Of a stretch of DNA of 35,815 bases, positions 30,617 to 35,815 are shown piece after piece. Every line of letters starts with the position of its first letter. The stretch's first letter is position 1. Both the position numbers and the translations under genes were made by a program. Source of the stretch: Chloroflexota bacterium (GTDB taxonomy: Bacteria > Chloroflexota > Dehalococcoidia > DSTF01 > RBG-16-68-14); contig JADFKB010000016.1 in NCBI GenBank assembly GCA_022565155.1, positions 1-35,815 on the forward strand, read 5' to 3'. The notes under the pieces were generated by a model, which was not told the origin of the DNA, searched no databases, and was given only the letters and a program-made list of their open reading frames with translations.

Positions 30617-30723
30617 GTCGGAGGTTCGAATCCTCCCGCTGCTACCAAATCTGCATTGGAACTCAGCTGGCGGGCCGGCCAGCTTTCATGTATTCGCAAC
30701 GCGCTCGTAACTGAGGCGTAACC
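30617..30723 (+). repeat. 107-bp direct repeat, right copy (tRNA 3' fragment plus flank)
   Basis: Carries the T arm, acceptor 3' strand and CCA of the CAU tRNA with no upstream tRNA body; bases before 30617 do not resemble the anticodon arm. Together with 30074-30180 it encloses the ABM gene. The rest of 30501-30780 shows nothing else. Confidence 0.9.
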
Positions 30724-30780
30724 TGGACTGGCTACGCTAGTCGAAGAAGATAGTACTTATCGTGCGTGGGAGGGAATGGA

Positions 30781-31464
30781 TTGGCAGAAGGGGCAGTGGA
30801 ATTCTTCGGAGCGATCGCTGAGCGCTACGATTCCCTTGCGCAGCGGGGCATGCCGCGTTACGGCGAGATGCTCGGCGCACTCGTCGACGTTACGCCAGAC
30901 CGAGCCGCAGTCGTGCTAGAGCTGGGGTGCGGGACAGGCGCTCTCACCGTACGGCTATCGGCGCGCTATCCTGGCGCGAAGCTTCTAGCCGTAGACGGCG
31001 CGCGGGAGATGGTCGCGCTTGCACAGAAGCGCCTGCGACAAGCCACTATCCGGCGGACCACCGACGTGAGCTTCGAAGTACGGAGGTTCGAGGAGTTCGA
31101 GCTGCGGCCCCAGACGTACGATCTCATCGCTTCCAACATGAGCCTGCACCACATTGAGGACAAGGCGCCGTTCTACGCTCGGCTTCACACGGCGCTGAAG
31201 CCGGGCGGCCTGTTTGCGTTCGGCGATGAGTTGACGGCAGCGCTGCCTCACGTCGAGGAGGTCCACTGGAACGGCTGGCTAGAGTTTGCGCGCCAGCCAG
31301 ACCACCTGACGGAACGCGAGATTTCCGAAATCATCAGCCATGTCGAAGAGGAACACTACGAAACGCTGCCGGATCAGCTTACGTTGCTGAAGTCGGTCGG
31401 CTTTGTCGGCATCGATTGTACCTGGCGTTATCTGAACTACGCTGTCTTTGTAGCGTCGGCGTAA
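30781..31464 (+). CDS. Class I SAM-dependent methyltransferase
   Basis: 227 residues from TTG 30781, chosen because GGAGGG lies 6 nt upstream; a GTG at 30766 would put that site inside the gene. FFGAIAERYDSLAQRGMPRYGEM is a typical N-terminus. The SAM core is VLELGCGTGALTVRLSARYPGAKLLAVDGAREMVALA, followed by EVRRFEEFELRPQTYDLIASNMSLHHIEDKAPF and LKPGGLFAFGDE. Methyltransf_11/25 type; substrate unknown. It starts 57 nt after the right tRNA repeat. Confidence 0.82.
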   Translation: MAEGAVEFFGAIAERYDSLAQRGMPRYGEMLGALVDVTPDRAAVVLELGCGTGALTVRLSARYPGAKLLAVDGAREMVALAQKRLRQATIRRTTDVSFEVRRFEEFELRPQTYDLIASNMSLHHIEDKAPFYARLHTALKPGGLFAFGDELTAALPHVEEVHWNGWLEFARQPDHLTEREISEIISHVEEEHYETLPDQLTLLKSVGFVGIDCTWRYLNYAVFVASA

Positions 31465-31474
31465 TCGCGTCCGT

Positions 31475-31503
31475 TTGCGGCGATCCGTATAGTTTCGTAT
31501 ACT
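31475..31503 (+). promoter_or_regulatory. Promoter upstream of the zinc-ribbon gene
   Basis: TTGCGG (31475-31480), 17-nt spacer, TATACT (31498-31503). Transcription would begin about 70 nt before TTG 31582, upstream of a terminator-like hairpin. Confidence 0.6.
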
Positions 31504-31527
31504 TAGTGTAGACCCGGTCGAACCGAA

Positions 31528-31557
31528 AAACGGCCTATAGTGAGGGCCGTTTCTTGT
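31528..31557 (+). terminator. Terminator-like hairpin in the zinc-ribbon gene leader
   Basis: AAACGGCC, 9-nt loop, GGCCGTTT then CTTGTT: an 8-bp stem with A/U-rich flanks. It can end the upstream methyltransferase message, or attenuate the message from the TATACT promoter that lies just before it. Confidence 0.65.
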
Positions 31558-31581
31558 TACCCGGGGAGAAAGGACACACCA

Positions 31582-32352
31582 TTGAGCTTCGTCGATAAGC
31601 AACTGACCTGTCGCGACTGTAGTAACGCCTTCCTGTTCACCGGCGGCGAGCAGGAGTTCTACGCCAGCAAGGGACTCCAGAACGAGCCTGTGCGCTGCCC
31701 CCCCTGCCGCTCTGCTCGCAAGTCGAGCCGGCTGACCGAGCCGGAGGATGGCTACGTGAAGTACGGCGTCTTCGCCAGCTTCGGCGGGCGCACGCCGCGA
31801 CAGATGCACCCGGCCACGTGCGCCGACTGCGGCATAATGACCGAGGTCCCGTTCCAGCCGCGCGGCGATAGGCCGGTCTACTGCAGCGCCTGCTACAGCA
31901 AGATCAAGGGCGCGGCAGAGGCCGAGGCGGAAGCCGCCGAAAAGACAGCGATAGGGGCGAAGGCAGGCGATTCATCGTCGGCTGAACCAGAACCTGCCGC
32001 ATCTGACGTGTCCGAGGAGGACGCTACCGAAATGGCGGAGATAAAGGCGAAGTTAACAGAAATATCCGCGTCCGATTCCGACGCGCCCGATGCGGACCCG
32101 GATAAACAGGAAGCGGACGAACCGGAGCCGGCCGAGGCGGGCGCCACCGAAGCTGCGGTAGTAGAGGCGAAGGCAGACGATTCGGACGCGGCTGAATCCG
32201 AAGCGGACGAACCGGAGACGGCCGAGGTGGACGCCACCGAAGCTGCGGTAGTAGAGGCGAAGGCAGACGATTCATCATCGGCTGAATCCGAAGCGGCCGA
32301 GGCGGAGACGGCCGAGGAGAAAGTCGCCGAAGCCGCACCTACGGAATCCTAA
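31582..32352 (+). CDS. Zinc-ribbon protein with repetitive acidic tail
   Basis: 256 residues from TTG 31582 (LSFVDKQLTCRDCSNAFLFTGGEQEFYASKGL; ribosome-binding GAAAGGA upstream). An upstream ATG at 31540 is in frame but lies in the hairpin. First zinc ribbon (zf-trcl-like): CRDC...RCPPCRSARK. Second: CADCGIMTEVPFQPRGDRPVYCSACY, a CxxC-CxxC module common in this family. From about residue 112 the protein is a disordered Glu/Asp/Ala tail with two 30-residue tandem repeats (EADEPEPAEAGATEAAVVEA...). Probably binds nucleic acid or protein through the ribbons; function not established. Confidence 0.8.
   Translation: MSFVDKQLTCRDCSNAFLFTGGEQEFYASKGLQNEPVRCPPCRSARKSSRLTEPEDGYVKYGVFASFGGRTPRQMHPATCADCGIMTEVPFQPRGDRPVYCSACYSKIKGAAEAEAEAAEKTAIGAKAGDSSSAEPEPAASDVSEEDATEMAEIKAKLTEISASDSDAPDADPDKQEADEPEPAEAGATEAAVVEAKADDSDAAESEADEPETAEVDATEAAVVEAKADDSSSAESEAAEAETAEEKVAEAAPTES
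32110..32289 (+). repeat. Two tandem 90-bp repeats in the acidic tail
   Basis: Units 32110-32199 and 32200-32289, nearly identical, keep the reading frame (30 codons). A partial third unit begins at 32290. Confidence 0.85.
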
Positions 32353-32376
32353 GCTACTCGAAGCGAATTAGCATGA

Positions 32377-32406
32377 GAGGCCGTCCTTTCTACGAGGGGC
32401 GGCCTC
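32377..32406 (+). terminator. Hairpin after the zinc-ribbon gene
   Basis: GAGGCCG ... CGGCCTC, 7-bp stem with a 16-nt loop, 24 nt after the stop. Confidence 0.45.
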
Positions 32407-32430
32407 GTCGCGTCTCTACGCCGGCTCGTG

Positions 32431-32436
32431 TATCAT
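32431..32436 (+). promoter_or_regulatory. -10 box of the 102-residue gene (leaderless)
   Basis: TATCAT ending 6 nt before ATG 32443. No ribosome-binding site; no clear -35. Confidence 0.45.
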
Positions 32437-32442
32437 CGGCGT

Positions 32443-32751
32443 ATGATCCCGACTCAGGAGCGGCTCGTCCAGCTCGCCCGACTGGCCGGCCTCGATCTGT
32501 TCAGCGAGCGCTTCGGCTCGCCTCAGACCGCGGCGCCCGACGCGGCAGCGCTGGCGTCGCTTGTCGGCGAACGGCTCGATCAGATCGCACAGGGCCTGAT
32601 CGAAGAGGCGACGGCGAGCGACGATGTCATCGACGCCGCCAGCGCTCAGGCCTACCTGGACGACCGCCTGCGCATACTGGGCGACCTCTTCACCGCAGAG
32701 CAGTCAGCAGCGATCCGCGCGGAGTTCCAGACGGCGACGGAGGGCTGGTAA
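32443..32751 (+). CDS. Hypothetical helical protein, 102 residues
   Basis: ATG 32443 is chosen for its TATCAT box 6 nt upstream. MIPTQERLVQLARLAGLDLFSERFGSPQTAAPDAAALASLVGERLDQIAQGLIEEATASDDVIDAASAQAYLDDRLRILGDLFTAEQSAAIRAEFQTATEGW is almost wholly helical and acidic, without cysteines or membrane segments. I know of no family. It lies 49 nt before larA, which has its own promoter. Confidence 0.6.
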   Translation: MIPTQERLVQLARLAGLDLFSERFGSPQTAAPDAAALASLVGERLDQIAQGLIEEATASDDVIDAASAQAYLDDRLRILGDLFTAEQSAAIRAEFQTATEGW

Positions 32752-32761
32752 TCTGGATCAG

Positions 32762-32791
32762 TTGACACCCTCACGCTGCACCTCGTAGCAT
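32762..32791 (+). promoter_or_regulatory. larA promoter (near-leaderless)
   Basis: TTGACA (32762-32767), 18-nt spacer, TAGCAT (32786-32791), 9 nt before ATG 32801. Confidence 0.65.
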
Positions 32792-32800
32792 CGAGGCGTC

Positions 32801-34075
32801 ATGCAGGTGCATCTCGCCTACGGAGAGCAGGGGCTCGATGTCGAGCTGCCGGACGATGCGGTCGTACTCCAGCCGCAGGCCGTGGCCGGCATCGCGGAGC
32901 CGGAGCGCGCGGTAGCCGAGGCGATCGCGCAGCCGCTCGGCTCGCCGCCGCTGGCTGAGATCGTCCGGCGGGGGAATACCGTCGCCATCGTTGTAAGTGA
33001 CATAACGAGGCCGGTGCCGAATTGCGTCATTCTGCCCCCAATCCTCGCTGTCCTGCACGATGCGGGGGTGCCCAGTGACGACGTCGTCGTCATCGTCGGC
33101 ACCGGCCTGCACCGCGCCAGCAGGCCTGAGGAGTTGGAACGGGTGCTGGGCGGCGAGATCGCTGGCTCCTACGAGGTTGTCAACCACGACGCGCGCGACG
33201 CCCGCACGCTGTCGCTAGTGACGACAACGGCGCGGGGCGTGCCGGTTTGGATGAACCGCCGGTATCTGGAGGCGGACGTCCGTATCGTCACCGGCTTCGT
33301 GGAGCCGCACATTTTCGCCGGCTACTCGGGCGGCGGCAAAGGGGTGCTGCCGGGCGTCGCCGGCGCGGAGGCGATCATGCGCAACCACGCCGCCGATATG
33401 CTGAGCCACCCGAAATCGACCTGGTGCGTCACGGACGGAAATCCCATCTTCGAGGAGATGCGCGACATCGCGCTGCTGACCAAGCCCTCGTTTTCTGTCA
33501 ACGTCACGCTGAATGCGGAACGCGAGATCACCAGCGTCTTCGCCGGCGAACTCGTCGCCTCGCACGAGGCTGGTATCGCCCAGGCCGAGCGACAGTACGT
33601 GCGCCAGATCGACCAGCCATTCGACATCGTCGTCAGCACGAACATGGGTTACCCCGCCGATCTCAACCTCTACCAGTCGGTGAAGGGGATGTCGGTCGGA
33701 GCGCAGGCGGTGCGAGACGGCGGCAGCGTGCTCCTCGCCGCTGAGTGCCGCGACGGTCTCGGTCTCGGCGAGTACACGGAGCTGCTCACCAGCGAACAGT
33801 CACCCGCCGCGCTGCTGGAGCGCATCCACGCGCCCGGCTTCGCCCGATACGACCAGTGGGGTGTCCAGCTCCAGGCGATGGTGCAGGCGCGTGCGGACGT
33901 CTGGCTGCACTCCAGCATGTCGCGGGAGACGACGGAAGCGGCGCACCTGAACTACTGTCCGGAAGTCTCAGCGACAGTGGAAGAGCTGCGCCGCCGCCAC
34001 CGCGCCGAGCACGGCAGGGAAGCGGCGATCGCAGTTCTGCCGCATGGCCACCTGACCGTGCCGCGCCTATCCTAA
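32801..34075 (+). CDS. larA: LarA-family nickel-pincer-dependent lactate racemase homolog
   Basis: 424 residues. The lactate racemase residues are conserved at the expected spacing: H104 (GTGLHR), H170 and K180 (EPHIFAGYSGGGKG, Lys carries the nickel-pincer nucleotide) and H196 (MRNHAADM). SDITRPVP (66-73) is the family signature. LarA homologs racemise or epimerise various 2-hydroxy acids, so lactate is only one possibility. larB, larC and larE, which build the cofactor, are not in the window. Its stop overlaps by 4 nt the stop of the convergent beta-propeller gene. Confidence 0.9.
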   Translation: MQVHLAYGEQGLDVELPDDAVVLQPQAVAGIAEPERAVAEAIAQPLGSPPLAEIVRRGNTVAIVVSDITRPVPNCVILPPILAVLHDAGVPSDDVVVIVGTGLHRASRPEELERVLGGEIAGSYEVVNHDARDARTLSLVTTTARGVPVWMNRRYLEADVRIVTGFVEPHIFAGYSGGGKGVLPGVAGAEAIMRNHAADMLSHPKSTWCVTDGNPIFEEMRDIALLTKPSFSVNVTLNAEREITSVFAGELVASHEAGIAQAERQYVRQIDQPFDIVVSTNMGYPADLNLYQSVKGMSVGAQAVRDGGSVLLAAECRDGLGLGEYTELLTSEQSPAALLERIHAPGFARYDQWGVQLQAMVQARADVWLHSSMSRETTEAAHLNYCPEVSATVEELRRRHRAEHGREAAIAVLPHGHLTVPRLS

Positions 34076-35229
34076 GCGCCGGTGTAGACGATTCGATATA
34101 GCCTGCCCGTGCCGAAGTCGAGGACGAGCAGCGTACCGTCGCGGTCTGTGACCACGTCGATTGGCCGGGCGAATCCGAGGCCGAACTCCTCGATCTCGAC
34201 GCCGAGCGCTCCACCGCTATCGCCGACGTGTGCGCGATAGAGCCCCTGCGGCGTGACCGACTCGAACTGAAACGTGCCCCAGAGCGTGAGGAAGAGATCG
34301 CCTCGGTATTCGGCAGGGAAGTGACCCGCGTCGTACGCGTCGATGCCGGTCGAGCCGGTGTGCAGCCCCAGGCTGGCCACCGGCGGCGTGCCCGACGTCA
34401 GCGGGTCGCAGGCGGTGCCGTAGGGCCAGCCGTAGTCGTTGCCGTCCTCGATCAGGTTCAGCTCATCGATGCTGGCGCAGAACGGAAACTCGCCGCCGTC
34501 AGACCCGTTGTCCGACGCCCAGAGCCTGCCCTGGGCGTCGAAGACGAGGTCATACGGGTTGCGGAGGCCGCTGGCAAAGACGCGCAGCTCGCTGCCGTCG
34601 GGATTGGCCTGCAGGATCGTCGCGGATCGTTCGTCGCCCTCGATGCACTCGTCACAAGTCGAGCCGTTCGTGATGTAGAGCTTGCCGTCCGGCCCGAACG
34701 CCATGCCGTTCGCCTGGTGTTGGCCGTTCGGCAGGCCGGCCACGACCCCCGACGTAACGTCGGCCACGCCATCGCCGTCGGTGTCCGCCGCCGTCGTCAC
34801 CTGGCCGCGGCTGGCGATGTAGAGCGTGCCGTCCGGCGAGAAGGCGATGCCGTTCGTCTCCTCGAAGCCGGGCGTGAATAGGACCAGATTCTCGAAAACG
34901 CCGTCGCCGTTGCTGTCGTCCAGCCGGAGCACGCCGTCGTTGAGCTGCGAGACGTAGATCGCGCCGTCGGGGCTGAGAGCGACCGAGGTGGGCGCGCTCA
35001 GATCGCTGGCGATGACGTAGGCCGTGAACCCTGGTGGCAGCGAGATGCCGCTCGCCGGCTCCGTGTTCGGAACCGCCACGGTGGGCGTGGGCGTCGGCGC
35101 CGGCGCAGACGTCGGAACCGGCGTGGGCATGTCAGCAGCCGTGGCGGTGGGTTCCGCCGCAGGCTCGCCGCCGCCGCAGGCGACGAGGAGTAGGGCGAGA
35201 GCGGCGACAATGAGAGGGAGGCGGTTCAC
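34072..35229 (-). CDS. Lipoprotein PQQ-dependent sugar-dehydrogenase-like beta-propeller
   Basis: 385 residues from GTG 35229, which overlaps the gcvPB stop (GTGA); another GTG at 35247 is in frame. MNRLPLIVAALALLLVAC ends in a lipobox with C18, so the protein is probably a surface or periplasmic-side lipoprotein. A Pro/Thr linker (about 19-58) follows. The GSDH-type six-blade propeller then begins: GFTAYVIASDLSAPTSVALSPDGAIYVSQ, NGIAFSPDGTLYIASRG, HQANGMAFGPDGKLYITNGS, GLRNPYDLVFDAQGRLWASDNGSDG, GWPYGTACDP. DTDGDGVAD and DSNGDGVFE are Ca-binding-like. Sugar oxidation is a family guess. Confidence 0.85.
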   Translation of the reverse strand: MNRLPLIVAALALLLVACGGGEPAAEPTATAADMPTPVPTSAPAPTPTPTVAVPNTEPASGISLPPGFTAYVIASDLSAPTSVALSPDGAIYVSQLNDGVLRLDDSNGDGVFENLVLFTPGFEETNGIAFSPDGTLYIASRGQVTTAADTDGDGVADVTSGVVAGLPNGQHQANGMAFGPDGKLYITNGSTCDECIEGDERSATILQANPDGSELRVFASGLRNPYDLVFDAQGRLWASDNGSDGGEFPFCASIDELNLIEDGNDYGWPYGTACDPLTSGTPPVASLGLHTGSTGIDAYDAGHFPAEYRGDLFLTLWGTFQFESVTPQGLYRAHVGDSGGALGVEIEEFGLGFARPIDVVTDRDGTLLVLDFGTGRLYRIVYTGA

Positions 35230-35815
35230 GCGCCGTCTCGCTTCCACCGCAGCACCGGCTTGCGGGCGGCGGTCGCCTCGTCCAGGCGGCGCAGCGGAGC
35301 GTGGTGCGGCGCGGCGCGGACGAGTTCGGGCGACTGCTCCACCTCCTGAGCAATCTTTAGCATGGCGTCGCAGAAGGCGTCGACGGCCTCCTTGCTCTCC
35401 GACTCCGTCGGCTCGATCATCATCGCCTCGTCGACGATCAGCGGGAAGTAGATCGTCGGCGGGTGGAAGCCGTAGTCGATCAGCCGCTTGGCGATGTCGA
35501 GCGTCTTCACGCCCTTCGCCTTCTGCCGCGAGCCGGAGAAGACGACCTCGTGCATGCAGCGCCTGTCGTAGGGGAGGCGGTAGGCGTCTCGCAGCCGGGC
35601 GAGCACGTAGTTGGCGTTGATCACCGCCGCTTCGCTGATCGAGCGCAGGCCGTCCGCGCCCAGGCTGAGGATGTAGGCGTAAGCGCGCACCAGCACGCCG
35701 AAGTTGCCGTGGAACAGCCCCAGCCTGCCGATGCTCCGCTCCGGCGCGGCGAGGACGAAGTCACCGTTGCCTGCGTTCCGGCGCACGTGCGGCGTTGGCA
35801 GGAACGGCGCCAAAT
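35226..35815 (-). CDS. gcvPB: Glycine dehydrogenase (decarboxylating) subunit 2, C-terminal part
   Basis: The frame continues past the right edge, leaving about 196 C-terminal residues: LPTPHVRR, FHGNFGVLVRAYAYILSLGADGLRSISEAAVINANYVLARL, CMHEVVFSGSRQKAKGVKTLDIAKRLIDYGFHPPTIYFPLIVDEAMMIEPTESESKEAVDAFCDAM. This matches the P2 subunit of the split P protein of the glycine cleavage system. The PLP lysine lies in the missing N-terminal portion. The lipoprotein gene starts 4 nt inside its end, so translation may be coupled. Confidence 0.93.
   Translation of the reverse strand, partial: LAPFLPTPHVRRNAGNGDFVLAAPERSIGRLGLFHGNFGVLVRAYAYILSLGADGLRSISEAAVINANYVLARLRDAYRLPYDRRCMHEVVFSGSRQKAKGVKTLDIAKRLIDYGFHPPTIYFPLIVDEAMMIEPTESESKEAVDAFCDAMLKIAQEVEQSPELVRAAPHHAPLRRLDEATAARKPVLRWKRDGA

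Noticed and set aside
30617-30648. Second tRNA gene
   Set aside because: Only the T arm and acceptor 3' strand are present; the preceding bases form no anticodon or D arm.

Overview
The window is GC-rich chromosomal bacterial DNA, densely packed with core and accessory genes on both strands. The best guess is a Chloroflexota genome, probably Dehalococcoidia or SAR202-like. That rests on overall protein style: a long IleRS with a HHAW signature, YvcK with two N-terminal membrane helices, an Rv2578c-type radical SAM protein, CTC-type L25 with an acidic tail, and many start codons only 6-9 nt downstream of a -10 box. No 16S or other phylogenetic marker is present, so the assignment is inference.

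Layout. 1-2133 looks like the end of an integrated island: the tail of an unknown gene, a 34-residue membrane ORF and a solitary SIR2-like protein. It ends at a tRNA-Leu 3' half running from anticodon loop to CCA. A methyltransferase gene (2239-3075) then sits between this fragment and a second, degraded tRNA-Leu 3' half. 3293-5861 holds a serine hydrolase, a small helical protein, a methyltransferase and a receiver-like protein. 6103-12543 is a housekeeping run: gatB, yvcK, secG, an oligopeptide-type binding protein, a DinB-fold protein and fmt. 12601-14826 (minus) has L25, a rhomboid protease and a PduO-type cobalamin adenosyltransferase.

14937-17146 (plus) is a possible attenuator-controlled operon: promoter, short upstream ORF, terminator-like hairpin, then two tandem paralogous GNAT acetyltransferases and a methyltransferase whose start codons overlap the preceding stops. 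17231-22907 (minus) has an SDR, plsY, a cytidylate-kinase-like protein, a GYD protein, two small proteins, an RpiB/LacAB protein, a cysteine synthase and a radical SAM protein. The radical SAM promoter carries two LexA-like palindromes. 23023-23835 (plus) encodes two uncharacterised proteins. 23994-29628 (minus) has ileS, rdgB, moaA and moaC. ileS is preceded by a complete T-box leader, and its last codons are duplicated around a palindromic repeat.

30030-30723 has a CAU tRNA whose 3' end plus flank is repeated 543 bp downstream, enclosing one small monooxygenase-fold gene. 30781-34075 (plus) has a methyltransferase, a zinc-ribbon protein with a repetitive acidic tail, a small unknown protein and a LarA-type racemase. 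34072-35815 (minus) has a lipoprotein sugar-dehydrogenase-like beta-propeller and the C-terminal part of glycine dehydrogenase subunit 2.

The recurring theme is single genes bounded by tRNA 3'-end fragments, seen at two places. I see no CRISPR array, no transposase, no integrase and no rRNA.
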